In this document: positions 43,108 to 52,677 of the stretch, piece by piece
Layout: the number at the start of each line of letters is the position of its first letter
Position numbering within the stretch: the stretch's first letter is position 1
From: an uncultured Clostridia bacterium
GTDB taxonomy: Bacteria; Bacillota; Clostridia; Oscillospirales; Ruminococcaceae
Direction: 5' to 3'
Length of the DNA: 60,663 bases
NCBI GenBank assembly: GCA_944386475.1
Contig: CALXBH010000002.1
Location: forward strand, 1 to 60,663
Notes under the pieces: generated by a model
Databases searched by the model: none
What the model saw: only the letters and a program-made list of their open reading frames with translations
Told to the model about the DNA's origin: nothing
Made by a program: the position numbers and the translations under genes

Positions 43108-44037
43108 ATGGCGGAGTGGGATATCATCACACAAACATTGGAGCATTTGGGCTGCCCCTATCGGGAAAACGAGCCCTTGTCCGACCATACCAGCTTCCAC
43201 ATCGGAGGCCCTTGCAGCATCATGGCCTTTCCCCGGCGGGACGAGGAGATCGCGGCGCTGATTAAAGCGTGCATCAAAGGGAATATTCCTTATTACATTC
43301 TGGGCAAAGGCTCCAACGTGCTGGCCCCGGACGAAGGGGTAGAGGGGCTGATCCTTTTGTTGGACCAGCATTTTTCCGACGTCATAGTCACGCCGGAAGG
43401 GCAGATGATCTGCCAGGCCGGGGCTTCTTTATCCAAAGTGTGCCGTGTAGCGTTAGAACATAGCCTGACCGGGCTGGAGTTTGCCTGGGGGATTCCCGGT
43501 TCCATTGGGGGTGCCGCGTATATGAATGCAGGCGCCTACGGCGGGGAGATGAAAGACGTCTTGATCTCCTGCCGCCATTTGGATGAAAAGGGGAATGCCG
43601 GGGAGTATGAAAAAGAGGAGCTTTGTTTAAGCTACCGACACAGCGTGTATTCGGATAAAACTTACTGCATCACCTCGGTGGTGCTGCAGCTGAAGCCGGG
43701 CGATCCGGCGGCCATCCGGGAAAAGATGGACGAGCTGATGGGCAGGCGAAAGGAAAAACAGCCGTTGGAATTCCCCAGCGCTGGGAGCACCTTTAAGCGC
43801 CCCCAGGGGAACTACGCCTCCGCTTTAATCGATCAGTGCGGCCTGCGGGGGAAGCAGGTGGGCGGCGCTATGGTCAGCGAAAAGCACTGTGGTTTTGTCA
43901 TCAATGCAGGCGGCGCCACCTGCCGGGATGTATTGGAGCTTATCGAGCAGATCAAACAAATCGTACTGCAAAAAACCGGTTATCGGCTGGAGTGCGAAGT
44001 GAAAATGTTACAGCCCTGGAAACCGTGTGAAACTTAA
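43108..44037 (+). CDS. murB: UDP-N-acetylenolpyruvoylglucosamine reductase
   Basis: A 309-residue FAD-dependent enzyme for the second step of UDP-MurNAc synthesis. FAD-binding motifs are HTSFHIGGP near residue 31 and GIPGSIGGAAYMNAGAYGGE near 128. SYRHSVY near 176, the proton-donor Ser in SAGSTFKRP near 228 and the C-terminal Glu in ECEV near 297 are all present. The gene follows the PHP gene by 23 bases, with GAAAGGAA upstream. Confidence 0.95.
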   Translation: MAEWDIITQTLEHLGCPYRENEPLSDHTSFHIGGPCSIMAFPRRDEEIAALIKACIKGNIPYYILGKGSNVLAPDEGVEGLILLLDQHFSDVIVTPEGQMICQAGASLSKVCRVALEHSLTGLEFAWGIPGSIGGAAYMNAGAYGGEMKDVLISCRHLDEKGNAGEYEKEELCLSYRHSVYSDKTYCITSVVLQLKPGDPAAIREKMDELMGRRKEKQPLEFPSAGSTFKRPQGNYASALIDQCGLRGKQVGGAMVSEKHCGFVINAGGATCRDVLELIEQIKQIVLQKTGYRLECEVKMLQPWKPCET

Positions 44038-44085
44038 ACGGTTCCGGCTAAAACAGGGAACTTGGAAAAAAGGAGTCGCAGATAT

Positions 44086-44946
44086 ATGGATTTTGTCATT
44101 ATTACAGGTTTATCGGGAGCGGGAAAATCCAGAGCGATAGACGCTTTGGAGGATATCGGGTTTTACTGCGTGGACAATATGCCCACCACCCTGATTTCCA
44201 AGTTCGCGGAAATTTGTATGCAAAGCGACGGAAAGATCGAGCGGGTGGCCATTGTCACCGACATCCGGGGTGGGGAACTGTTCCAAGGGCTGTTTGACGA
44301 GCTGGACACCCTGAAGCAGCAGAATTTTAACTATAAGCTGCTGTTTTTAGACGCCTCCGACGCGGTGCTCATGAGCCGGTTTAAAGAAACCCGCCGCCGG
44401 CATCCGCTGCTGGATATGTTTGACGGCTCTATCGAAAACGCCATTAAAACTGAGCGGATGCTGTTAAAGCCCGCCAGGGAACGGGCGGACTATATCATTG
44501 ATACGTCACTTTTATCCTCCGCCCAGTTAAAAGAGCGCATCTGCAATATCTTCCTTGATAATATCTCCAATAGCATGCTTATCAACTGCATGTCCTTTGG
44601 TTTTAAATACGGCGCGGCGGTGGAGGCTGATTTGGTGTTCGACGTCCGGTGCCTGCCCAATCCCTTTTATGTGGACGAGCTGAAGATGAAAACCGGTTTG
44701 GACGCGGAAGTCCGTGACTATGTAATGGAATGGCCTCAAAGCCAAAAGCTGCTCAAGATGATTGAAGAGATGCTGGACTTTTTGATCCCGTTGTATCTGG
44801 ACGAGGGGAAAAGCCAGCTGGTGGTGGCAGTGGGCTGTACCGGCGGTAAGCACCGCAGCGTCACCTTTGCGGAAAACCTGTATAAATATTTAAGCGAAAA
44901 AGGGAACAAGGTGGCGGTTAACCACCGGGATATTTTAAAGCATTAA
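44086..44946 (+). CDS. rapZ: RNase adapter/nucleotide-binding protein RapZ (YvcJ)
   Basis: A 286-residue P-loop protein. Walker A is GLSGAGKSRA near residue 8, the conserved GFYCVDN follows near 26, and the C-terminal signature GCTGGKHRSVT lies near 252. YvcJ/RapZ binds nucleotides and RNA and is linked to cell-wall amino-sugar control. ATG 44086 has AAAAGGAG about 7 bases upstream and gives the standard N-terminus. In most Firmicutes yvcK separates rapZ from whiA; here whiA follows after only 25 bases. Confidence 0.94.
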   Translation: MDFVIITGLSGAGKSRAIDALEDIGFYCVDNMPTTLISKFAEICMQSDGKIERVAIVTDIRGGELFQGLFDELDTLKQQNFNYKLLFLDASDAVLMSRFKETRRRHPLLDMFDGSIENAIKTERMLLKPARERADYIIDTSLLSSAQLKERICNIFLDNISNSMLINCMSFGFKYGAAVEADLVFDVRCLPNPFYVDELKMKTGLDAEVRDYVMEWPQSQKLLKMIEEMLDFLIPLYLDEGKSQLVVAVGCTGGKHRSVTFAENLYKYLSEKGNKVAVNHRDILKH

Positions 44947-44971
44947 CGGCAGCCGAGGAGGGGGCTTTTAA

Positions 44972-45916
44972 ATGGAGAAAAAGATTTCTTTTGCCAGACA
45001 GGTCAAAAGAGAGCTTTCTAATGTGGAGCCTGCCTGTCCTCACTGTAAATTCGCCCAGACCTATGGAATGCTTTTGTTCAGCCGGGGATTTTCCGCCCGG
45101 CAGATCTCTATCCAGACCGAGCATAAGCCGGTGGTGGACCGGTACGCCTATAACATCATCGACCTGACCGGAGCAATCGTCACCATCGCCTACCTGCCGG
45201 GGGAGCGCCGGCAGGGAAGCCGGCTTTATGTCGCCACTGTGGAGGACGAGCGTGACAGCGCCCTGATCCGGCAAAAATTTGGCTACGATGGAGAACAAAC
45301 TTCTGTTCGCATTTTGGAAGACAACATCAAAAACGACTGCTGCAAAGCGGCCTTTTTGCGGGGCGCTTTTATGGTGTGCGGTTCGGTCATTAATCCCGAA
45401 AGGGAATACCATTTGGAATTTGTGGTCCCTTACCGCAATTTAAGCGAGGATTTAAAGGCGTTTGTCACCGGCTGCGGGATTCCCATCCGCTCGACTACCC
45501 GTAAGGGGAGTTATATTCTATACTTAAAGGAGAGCGAGCATATCGAGGACATCCTCACCTATATGGGCGCGGTGCAGAGCTCTTTGGAGCTGATGAACAT
45601 TAAAATTGTCAAGGATGTGCGCAACAAGGTAAACCGGGTGACCAACTGCGAGACGGCCAATATCGGTAAAACCATCGCCGCGGCGCAGGATCAGATCAAC
45701 GACATCCAGCTGATCGAATCCAAAAAGGGGATCTCCTGGCTGCCGGAGGATTTACAGGAACTGGCGCAGCTGAGATTGGAAAACCCTGACCTTTCCCTGC
45801 GGGAGCTGTGCGGGATTTTATCCGAACCTCTAAGCCGCAGCGGGGGCAACCACCGGCTAAAACGCCTGTCCCGAATTGCTCAGGAGCTGCGGGAGAAAGA
45901 AACGCCCGGTAATTAG
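44972..45916 (+). CDS. whiA: Sporulation/division regulator WhiA
   Basis: A 314-residue DNA-binding protein with an N-terminal LAGLIDADG-like fold (residues about 1-215; SFARQVKRELSNVEPACPHC at the start, AFLRGAFMVCGSVINPE near 127) and a C-terminal helix-turn-helix (LSLRELCGILSEPLSRSG near 276). It controls cell division or sporulation genes in Actinobacteria and affects division and metabolism in Firmicutes. A GAGGAGGGGG ribosome site precedes the ATG. Confidence 0.94.
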   Translation: MEKKISFARQVKRELSNVEPACPHCKFAQTYGMLLFSRGFSARQISIQTEHKPVVDRYAYNIIDLTGAIVTIAYLPGERRQGSRLYVATVEDERDSALIRQKFGYDGEQTSVRILEDNIKNDCCKAAFLRGAFMVCGSVINPEREYHLEFVVPYRNLSEDLKAFVTGCGIPIRSTTRKGSYILYLKESEHIEDILTYMGAVQSSLELMNIKIVKDVRNKVNRVTNCETANIGKTIAAAQDQINDIQLIESKKGISWLPEDLQELAQLRLENPDLSLRELCGILSEPLSRSGGNHRLKRLSRIAQELREKETPGN

Positions 45917-45956
45917 AAAACGGCTTTATTTAAAAACCCGTTTTGAGGAGAACCCT

Positions 45957-48900
45957 ATGCAGAATTTTGTCCATTTACATGTGCACAGCGAGTACAGCCT
46001 GTTAGACGGCGCCTGCCGCATCAAGCAGCTGGTAAAGCGGGTCAAGGAGCTGGGACAGCCCGCTGTGGCTATCACCGATCACGGCTATATGTACGGTGTG
46101 ATCGATTTTTATAAGGAATGCAAAAAGCAGGGGGTCAAGCCCATCATCGGCTGCGAGGTGTACGTAGCGCCCCGCACCCGGTTTGACAAGGTGCACAAGC
46201 TGGATTCCTCCCCCTATCATCTGATTTTGCTTTGCAAAAACCAGACGGGTTATGAAAATCTGATCCAGCTGGTATCCCAGGCGTCTATTGAAGGGTTTTA
46301 TAACAAGCCCCGCATTGACCACGACCTGTTAAAGGAGCATCATGAGGGGCTTGTCTGCCTTTCCGCCTGCCTGGCGGGGGAGCTTCCCCGCCAGCTTTTG
46401 CAAAACGATTATGAGCAGGCTAAACAGACAGCCCAGTTTTACCGGGAGCTATTTGGAAAGGAAAACTATTATATCGAGCTTCAGGATCACGGGATTGAGG
46501 AGCAAAAGCGGGTATTGCCCGGCCTTGTCCGGCTGGCGAAGGAGCTGGATATCGGGCTGGTGGCCACCAACGACGCCCACTATCTCACCAAAGAGGACAG
46601 CAAAGTCCAGCGGGTGCTGACGGCTATCCAGACCAACACCACGGTGGGGGAGGGGTCGCTGGAATTTCCCACCGATGAATTTTATATCAAATCTGAGGAG
46701 GAGATGGCGGCGCTTTTTGGCGCCTATGAGGGCGCTCTCTCCAACACGGTGAAGATCGCCGGGATGTGCGAGCTGGAATTTACCTTCGGCGTCACCAAGC
46801 TTCCTTTGTTTAAAGCCCCCGACGGCCGGGATAACACCGAGTATTTTGTCTCCCTGTGCAAAGAGGGCCTAAAACGCCGGTATGGGGAAGATCCTGGCCA
46901 GGATAAAATCGACCGGCTGGAATATGAGCTATCGGTCATCATCAAAATGGGGTATGTGGATTATTACCTGATCGTCTATGACTTTATCCACTACGCCAAG
47001 GTGAAGGGAATCCCCGTAGGGCCGGGGAGAGGCTCCGGCGCGGGCAGCATCGCCGCCTACTGCATCGGGATCACCGAGATCGACCCGATGAAATATAATC
47101 TTCTGTTCGAGCGCTTTTTGAACCCGGAGCGGGTGAGCATGCCCGACTTTGACGTGGACTTCTGCAACGAGCGCCGACAGGAGGTCATCGACTATGTGGT
47201 ACAAAAATATGGGGACGACCATGTGGCCCAGATCATCACCTTCGGTACCATGGCGGCCAGGGCGGCGATTCGGGATGTAGGCCGCGCTATGGGGCTTTCC
47301 TATCAAAGCGTAGACCGGGTGGCGAAGCTCATCCCTGCCACTCTGCACATTACCATTGACCAGGCGCTCAAAGAGGTTAAGGAACTGCGGGAGCTTTACG
47401 CCATGGATTCCTCGGTGAAGGAGCTCATTGACAACGCCAGAAAGCTGGAGGGGATGCCCCGGCACGCTTCCATGCACGCGGCAGGGGTAGTGATTACCCG
47501 GGACCGGGTGAGCAGCTATGTCCCGGTGCAGAAAACGGACGACGCCATTGTCACCCAGTTTACCATGACGACACTGGAGGAACTGGGCCTTTTAAAGATG
47601 GACTTTTTGGGCCTTCGAAACCTCACGGTCATTCGGGACTGCGAAAACATGGTCAAACAGCACACCCCGGATTTTGACATTCAAACGGTCAGCACCGAGG
47701 ATCCGGCGGTGTATAAAATGCTTTCCAACGGGGATTCCCAGGCAGTGTTCCAGATGGAGTCGCCGGGCATGAAACGGGTGCTCAGCCAGTTAAAGCCAAA
47801 CTGCATCGAAGATTTGATCGCGGTAATCTCCCTTTACCGGCCCGGCCCCATGGATTCGATTCCCCAGTATATCAAAAACCGCCATCATCCGGAGCTTGTC
47901 ACCTATAAGCATCCGCTGTTAAAGCCGATTTTAGAGGTTACCTACGGCTGTATCGTCTACCAGGAGCAGGTGATGCAGATCTGCCGGGAGCTGGCAGGCT
48001 ATTCCTATGGCCGTGCAGATCTGGTGCGCCGGGCCATGAGCAAGAAAAAGCATGACGTCATGGAACAAGAGCGCCAGAACTTTATCTATGGCAAGACAAA
48101 CGAGGACGGCAGCGTGGAATGTGTGGGCGCCGTGGCCAACGGCGTAGACGAAAAGACCGCCAATGACATTTTTGACGAGATGTCCTCCTTTGCGTCCTAT
48201 GCGTTTAACAAATCCCACGCCGCGGCCTATGCGTTGGTAGCTTACCAGACGGCCTACCTAAAATGCCACTATACCAAGGAATACATGTGCGCCTGGCTGA
48301 CCAGCATTATGGACAACACCGATAAGCTTATCGGAAATATTGAAGAATGCATTAAGCTGGGAATTCCCGTGTTTCCTCCCAGCGTTAACGAAAGCGAGCT
48401 GGGCTTTTCGGTGAGCCAAAACGGCATTCGCTTTGGACTGCTGGCCGTGAAAAATTTAGGACGGGGATTTATTGCCGGCATGCTGGAAGAGCGTCGGAAC
48501 AACGGCCCTTTCACCGGGCTGTACGATTTCTGCAGGCGGATGCACGGCAAAGAGCTTAACAAACGTACTCTGGAAAACTTAATTAAATGCGGCGCTTTTG
48601 ACCATCTTGGCCACAATCGCCGGGAGATGCTTTTAAGCTACGAACGGATCCTGGACAACATAGACGACGCCGCCCGCAACAACGTGGAAGGGCAGATCAA
48701 TCTGTTTGCCGCCGGCGGCGGTACCTCCGGGTCGGATTATTCCATTCCCCCTATGGACGAATTCCCCGACCGGCAGCTGATGGAGATGGAAAAGGAGACC
48801 ACCGGCCTTTATGTCTCCGGCCATCCGCTTACCAAATACCAGTGGGTCTCGGATCGGTACCGCCTTTCCACTATCCAGCAGATCCGGGAGGGCGTGGAGG

Positions 48901-49454
48901 AAGGCGTCCCCGCGTTCCGGGATAAAGCGAATGTGGGCGTGCTCTGTTTGGTGCAGAGCAAAAAGCTCATCACCACCAAATCCTCCCAGACAATGGCCTT
49001 TGTCACGTTGGAGGATATGACCGGCACCATCGAGATGGTGGTGTTCCCCAACCTTTATGCCGAATACGGCATGGAGTTAAACGAGGGCAGTATTTTTGTA
49101 GCGCAGGGGACCCTCTCGGTAGACGAACAAAACCGGCCAAAGCTTTTGTGCAGCCGACTGATCCCTGCCGCTGATTTTTCCAAAGAGCCAGTAAAGCCGG
49201 TGAAAGAAAAAAATCCCCCAAAACCGGCGGAGCAAAAGCTGTATGTAAAGCTTTCGGGGATGGACGACCCCCGTTTAGGAAAGGTATTAGCGCTGATCAG
49301 CCAGTATCCGGGGCATCAGAAGGCCCGGCTGTTTTTCGAACGGGAAAACAAGCTTACCGCCTGTCCGGGAAATGTCAAAGTCTGTGCAGATGAACCGTTG
49401 CTCCAGAAGCTCCGGGAGCTTTTGGGGCAGGAAAGCGTCTTTGTAAAATCTTGA
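45957..49454 (+). CDS. dnaE: DNA polymerase III subunit alpha, DnaE type
   Basis: A 1165-residue replicative polymerase. The N-terminal PHP domain has HLHVHSEYSLLDGA near residue 6 and ITDHGYMYG near 39. The palm contains the catalytic acidic motif MPDFDVDF near 397, after GPGRGSGAGS near 356. The OB fold runs from about 990 (VGVLCLVQSKKLITTKSS). The product is DnaE, not PolC, because it lacks an embedded exonuclease. ATG 45957 has GAGGAG 8 bases upstream; the longer frame into whiA is rejected. Firmicutes DnaE usually extends primers for PolC. Confidence 0.95.
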   Translation: MQNFVHLHVHSEYSLLDGACRIKQLVKRVKELGQPAVAITDHGYMYGVIDFYKECKKQGVKPIIGCEVYVAPRTRFDKVHKLDSSPYHLILLCKNQTGYENLIQLVSQASIEGFYNKPRIDHDLLKEHHEGLVCLSACLAGELPRQLLQNDYEQAKQTAQFYRELFGKENYYIELQDHGIEEQKRVLPGLVRLAKELDIGLVATNDAHYLTKEDSKVQRVLTAIQTNTTVGEGSLEFPTDEFYIKSEEEMAALFGAYEGALSNTVKIAGMCELEFTFGVTKLPLFKAPDGRDNTEYFVSLCKEGLKRRYGEDPGQDKIDRLEYELSVIIKMGYVDYYLIVYDFIHYAKVKGIPVGPGRGSGAGSIAAYCIGITEIDPMKYNLLFERFLNPERVSMPDFDVDFCNERRQEVIDYVVQKYGDDHVAQIITFGTMAARAAIRDVGRAMGLSYQSVDRVAKLIPATLHITIDQALKEVKELRELYAMDSSVKELIDNARKLEGMPRHASMHAAGVVITRDRVSSYVPVQKTDDAIVTQFTMTTLEELGLLKMDFLGLRNLTVIRDCENMVKQHTPDFDIQTVSTEDPAVYKMLSNGDSQAVFQMESPGMKRVLSQLKPNCIEDLIAVISLYRPGPMDSIPQYIKNRHHPELVTYKHPLLKPILEVTYGCIVYQEQVMQICRELAGYSYGRADLVRRAMSKKKHDVMEQERQNFIYGKTNEDGSVECVGAVANGVDEKTANDIFDEMSSFASYAFNKSHAAAYALVAYQTAYLKCHYTKEYMCAWLTSIMDNTDKLIGNIEECIKLGIPVFPPSVNESELGFSVSQNGIRFGLLAVKNLGRGFIAGMLEERRNNGPFTGLYDFCRRMHGKELNKRTLENLIKCGAFDHLGHNRREMLLSYERILDNIDDAARNNVEGQINLFAAGGGTSGSDYSIPPMDEFPDRQLMEMEKETTGLYVSGHPLTKYQWVSDRYRLSTIQQIREGVEEGVPAFRDKANVGVLCLVQSKKLITTKSSQTMAFVTLEDMTGTIEMVVFPNLYAEYGMELNEGSIFVAQGTLSVDEQNRPKLLCSRLIPAADFSKEPVKPVKEKNPPKPAEQKLYVKLSGMDDPRLGKVLALISQYPGHQKARLFFERENKLTACPGNVKVCADEPLLQKLRELLGQESVFVKS

Positions 49455-49473
49455 TAGAGTCGTCGCGCTTATA

Positions 49474-49502
49474 TTGACAAGTTTTCTAAAAACGGGTAGA
49501 AT
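49474..49502 (+). promoter_or_regulatory. Distal pfkA promoter (P1)
   Basis: A perfect TTGACA (49474-49479), a 17-base spacer and TAGAAT (49497-49502) lie 20 bases after the dnaE stop. Confidence 0.75.
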
Positions 49503-49533
49503 CCAATTATACAGCATATAAATAGCCTGTTTA

Positions 49534-49553
49534 CTCCCCAACTTTCTGGGGAG
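49534..49553 (+). promoter_or_regulatory. Hairpin between the two pfkA promoters
   Basis: CTCCCC and GGGGAG (6-bp GC-rich stem, 8-base loop) lie in the leader made from the distal promoter. No T-run follows, so it is unlikely to be a terminator; it may affect leader stability. Confidence 0.4.
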
Positions 49554-49596
49554 GGAAAAACCATGTTTCATGTTTATGGATATTTGTTGCTTTTTA

Positions 49597-49625
49597 TTGA
49601 CTTTAAAATCCTCTTCCTGTATACT
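49597..49625 (+). promoter_or_regulatory. Proximal pfkA promoter (P2)
   Basis: TTGACT (49597-49602), a 17-base spacer and TATACT (49620-49625) lie 63 bases before the pfkA ATG. Confidence 0.75.
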
Positions 49626-49688
49626 ACTAAGGTATAGCTTTTGATGAATTTTTAACAATGACCAATCGATATGTAGGAGGCTTTTGCA

Positions 49689-50654
49689 ATGGATGTAAAG
49701 ACAATCGGCGTATTGACCAGCGGCGGCGATGCTCCGGGTATGAATGCAGCTGTTCGTTCGGTGGTTCGTTCCGCTAGTAAAAAGGGCATGAGAGTCCTGG
49801 GCGTCCGCCGGGGATACAACGGCCTGATTCATGGCGATATGGTGGAAATGGATATGCGCAGCGTGTCGGATATTATCCAGCGCGGAGGCACGATCCTGTA
49901 TACCGCCCGGTGCCCGGAGTTCCGTTATGAAGAGGGCATTTTAAAGGCCAAAAAGACCTGTGAAGAGGTGGGGATCGACGGTATGGTGGTCATCGGCGGC
50001 GACGGTTCCTTCCGCGGCGCAGCTGATCTTTCTGCCAGAGGGGTTCCCTGCGTAGGTCTGCCTGGCACCATCGACAACGATATCGCCTGCACGGAGTATA
50101 CCATCGGCTACGACACCGCTATGAACACGGCGGTAGAGATGGTCGATAAGCTTCGCGACACCGCCCAGTCTCATGACCGCTGCAGCGTGGTAGAGGTTAT
50201 GGGCCGTCATGCGGGACACATTGCATTAAACGCCGGTATTGCCTGCGGCGCTACGTATATCCTGATGCCGGAGAAAAAGTATGATCTGGATGACATCGTG
50301 GAAAAAATGAAGCTCACCCAGATGAGCGGCAAGCACCACTTTATCATCATGGTGGCAGAGGGTATTGGCAACACTACCGAGATCGCTAACTACATTGAGA
50401 GCAAAACCGGCATTGAGTCCCGGGCGACTATTCTTGGTCATGTACAGCGGGGCGGCAACCCCACCGTTCGTGACCGCGTAGTGGCAAGCCAGATGGGCCA
50501 CTACGCAGTGGAACTGCTTTCCAAGGGAATTGGCAATCGCGTGGTTGGTATGCAGAACAGCAAAATCGTGGACTTTGATATCCAGGAAGCCCTGAGCATG
50601 AAAAAGACCATTGATGAGGATCTTTATCAGGTTGCTTATGATATCAGCTTCTAA
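49689..50654 (+). CDS. pfkA: ATP-dependent 6-phosphofructokinase
   Basis: A 321-residue glycolytic enzyme converting fructose 6-phosphate to the 1,6-bisphosphate. Key motifs are the ATP-binding TSGGDAPGMNAA near residue 10, IGGDGSFRGA near 101, the catalytic GLPGTIDND near 124, MGRHAGH near 170 and HVQRGGNPT near 250. Gly at the residue after GGDG is in the ATP-dependent form (GGDGS), not the PPi form (GGDD). TAGGAGG precedes the ATG. Two tandem promoters and a terminator make it a separate unit. Confidence 0.96.
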   Translation: MDVKTIGVLTSGGDAPGMNAAVRSVVRSASKKGMRVLGVRRGYNGLIHGDMVEMDMRSVSDIIQRGGTILYTARCPEFRYEEGILKAKKTCEEVGIDGMVVIGGDGSFRGAADLSARGVPCVGLPGTIDNDIACTEYTIGYDTAMNTAVEMVDKLRDTAQSHDRCSVVEVMGRHAGHIALNAGIACGATYILMPEKKYDLDDIVEKMKLTQMSGKHHFIIMVAEGIGNTTEIANYIESKTGIESRATILGHVQRGGNPTVRDRVVASQMGHYAVELLSKGIGNRVVGMQNSKIVDFDIQEALSMKKTIDEDLYQVAYDISF

Positions 50655-50673
50655 TATAAAATAAACGTATCCA

Positions 50674-50708
50674 AAAGGCTGGTTTCCGATAGAAACTAGC
50701 CTTTTTTT
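50674..50708 (+). terminator. Terminator after pfkA
   Basis: Stem AAAGGCTGGTTTC / GAAACTAGCCTTT (one G-T pair) with a 5-base loop, followed by a run of seven T residues. Confidence 0.92.
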
Positions 50709-50729
50709 GTTAAAAAAGCAAGGAATGGC

Positions 50730-50758
50730 TTGTTATCCGGCGAAAAGTAGAGTATAAT
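50730..50758 (+). promoter_or_regulatory. Sigma-A promoter of asnS
   Basis: TTGTTA (50730-50735), a 17-base spacer and a perfect TATAAT (50753-50758) lie only 34 bases before the ATG, which leaves no room for a T-box leader. Confidence 0.75.
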
Positions 50759-50792
50759 ATTTTATCAGTTACAATATTTGCGGGAGGATATT

Positions 50793-52187
50793 ATGAAAAG
50801 ACTAGAAATGGCGTCTCTTTTTGCGGACGCCGAACGGTATTACGATCAAACTGTAACAGTGTGCGGCTGGGTGAAAACCATCCGCGACTCCAAATCTCTT
50901 GGCTTTATCGAGCTCAACGACGGAAGCTGCTTTAAAAACTTGCAGATTGTTTTGGAAGAAAGCAAGGTCGATCATTATAAGGAGATCATCAAGTACAATG
51001 TGGGCAGCGCCCTTATTGTTACCGGAAAAGTAGTTGCTACTCCCGGCGCCAAACAGCCTTTGGAAATCCACGCTGAAAGCGTAGAGCTGGAAGGTGCTTC
51101 CACCTCGGATTATCCTTTGCAGAAAAAGCGCCATTCCATGGAGTTTTTGCGTACCATCGCCCATCTGCGTCCCCGCGCCAACACCTTTAATGCGGTGTTC
51201 CGGGTGCGTTCGGTGGCGGCGTATGCCATCCACAAGTTCTTTAACGAGCGCGGCTTTGTCTATGCTCATACGCCGCTGATTACTGCCAGCGACTGCGAAG
51301 GAGCAGGGGAGATGTTCCGGGTTTCCACCTTTGATCCTGAGAACCCGCCTCGCGGGGAAGATGGGAAAATCGACTTTTCCCAGGATTTCTTTGGCAAGGC
51401 GACCAGCTTGACTGTTTCCGGACAGCTGGAAGCGGAAAGCATGGCTATGGCCTTTGGCAAGGTCTATACCTTTGGCCCCACCTTCCGGGCGGAAAAATCC
51501 AATACGCCCCGGCATGCGGCGGAGTTCTGGATGATCGAGCCGGAGATCGCCTTTGCCGATCTGGAGGACGACATGGCCTTGGCAGAGGACATGATTAAAT
51601 TTGTCCTGTCCTATGTGATGGAAAAATGCCCGGACGAGATGGCGTTTTTCAATAACTTCTATGACAAAGGCCTTTTGCAGCGCTTAAACGATCTGGTGAA
51701 AGCGGATTTTGTGAAGATCACCTACACCGAAGCGATTGATATTTTAAGCAAGCACAAGGATCAGTTTGAATATCCTGTGGAATGGGGCTGCGACCTGCAA
51801 ACAGAGCATGAGCGCTATCTCACCGAGCAGGTTTTCCAAAAACCGGTGTTTGTCACCGATTATCCCAAGGAGATCAAGGCCTTCTATATGCGCTTAAACG
51901 ACGACGGCAAAACCGTTGCCGCGGTGGATATGCTGGTTCCCGGCGTAGGGGAGATCATCGGCGGCAGCCAGCGTGAAGAGCGCTTGGATGTGCTGGAAAA
52001 ACGGATGGCTGAGCTTGGGCTTGATCCGGCGGACTATGACTGGTACCTGGATCTGCGCCGTTACGGCGGCACCAAACACGCGGGCTTCGGCCTCGGGTTT
52101 GAGCGGCTGATTATGTATATCACCGGTGTTTCCAACATCCGGGACGTGTTGCCGTTCCCGCGCACCACCGGCTCCGCTGAGTTTTAA
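50793..52187 (+). CDS. asnS: Asparaginyl-tRNA synthetase
   Basis: A 464-residue class IIb synthetase. The N-terminal OB-fold anticodon domain begins [15 protein letters not shown] near residue 23. Class II motif 2 is [20 protein letters not shown] near 231, and motif 3 is [12 protein letters not shown] near 431. The Asn-type motif-2 residues and the long loop separate it from AspRS. ATG 50793 has GGGAGG 7 bases upstream. The promoter lies so close that asparagine-responsive T-box control is excluded. Confidence 0.95.
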   Translation: MKRLEMASLFADAERYYDQTVTVCGWVKTIRDSKSLGFIELNDGSCFKNLQIVLEESKVDHYKEIIKYNVGSALIVTGKVVATPGAKQPLEIHAESVELEGASTSDYPLQKKRHSMEFLRTIAHLRPRANTFNAVFRVRSVAAYAIHKFFNERGFVYAHTPLITASDCEGAGEMFRVSTFDPENPPRGEDGKIDFSQDFFGKATSLTVSGQLEAESMAMAFGKVYTFGPTFRAEKSNTPRHAAEFWMIEPEIAFADLEDDMALAEDMIKFVLSYVMEKCPDEMAFFNNFYDKGLLQRLNDLVKADFVKITYTEAIDILSKHKDQFEYPVEWGCDLQTEHERYLTEQVFQKPVFVTDYPKEIKAFYMRLNDDGKTVAAVDMLVPGVGEIIGGSQREERLDVLEKRMAELGLDPADYDWYLDLRRYGGTKHAGFGLGFERLIMYITGVSNIRDVLPFPRTTGSAEF

Positions 52188-52198
52188 AGGAATCATAT

Positions 52199-52238
52199 AA
52201 AAACGAGCCATTCCCCTGAATAGGGAATGGCTCGTTTT
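52199..52238. terminator. Bidirectional terminator between asnS and the SRPBCC gene
   Basis: A perfect 16-bp stem (AAAACGAGCCATTCCC and its complement) with a short loop and T-runs on both strands. Confidence 0.92.
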
Positions 52239-52251
52239 AGCTGTATGGACA

Positions 52252-52656
52252 TTATTTTTTGCTGTCTAATGCCATCTTTAAGTCGGTGACAAATTGTTTT
52301 TGCTGCCGGGTTAAGTAAGCTTTGACAAAGGGCTTTAAAAAGAATTTTTTGGGTACAACTTGCTCGGTAAAAGAAATTTCTGTGGATTGGCCTTTTTCGG
52401 TAAACAGGCCAATCCAGTGCCCTGTCATGTTATCGTTTTCTATGTCAAACTCCCAGCGCTTGCACGGCTCTGTGGCGGTAACGGCAAAGATCGTCCGGTA
52501 ACCTTCTTTTGATATTTCAGCAAACTGTTTGTCCGGTAAAACCTCGGTTTTTTGGATGTCCGTGCGCCAGGTGGGATATTGTTCCACCTTGGTAACTATT
52601 TCCCACACCGTTTGAAGATCGCTTTCCAGAGTTGCTTTTATGTTTACGGTCGCCAT
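52252..52656 (-). CDS. SRPBCC (START-like) family protein
   Basis: A 134-residue protein with the polyketide-cyclase/dehydrase-like fold pattern: ATVNIKATLESDLQTVWEIV at the start, VEQYPTWRTDIQKTEVL near 26, and a C-terminal amphipathic helix (KAYLTRQQKQFVTDLKMALD). These proteins bind hydrophobic ligands; no catalytic residues can be assigned. GGGAGGGG precedes the ATG. It follows the TIGR04076 gene by 21 bases on the same strand. Confidence 0.82.
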   Translation of the reverse strand: MATVNIKATLESDLQTVWEIVTKVEQYPTWRTDIQKTEVLPDKQFAEISKEGYRTIFAVTATEPCKRWEFDIENDNMTGHWIGLFTEKGQSTEISFTEQVVPKKFFLKPFVKAYLTRQQKQFVTDLKMALDSKK

Positions 52657-52677
52657 AGGCCCCTCCCAAAATTTATC

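Noticed and set aside
50709-50792. A T-box leader before asnS.
   Set aside because: The promoter is only 34 bases from the start codon and the terminator belongs to pfkA. No T-box sequence or specifier loop fits.
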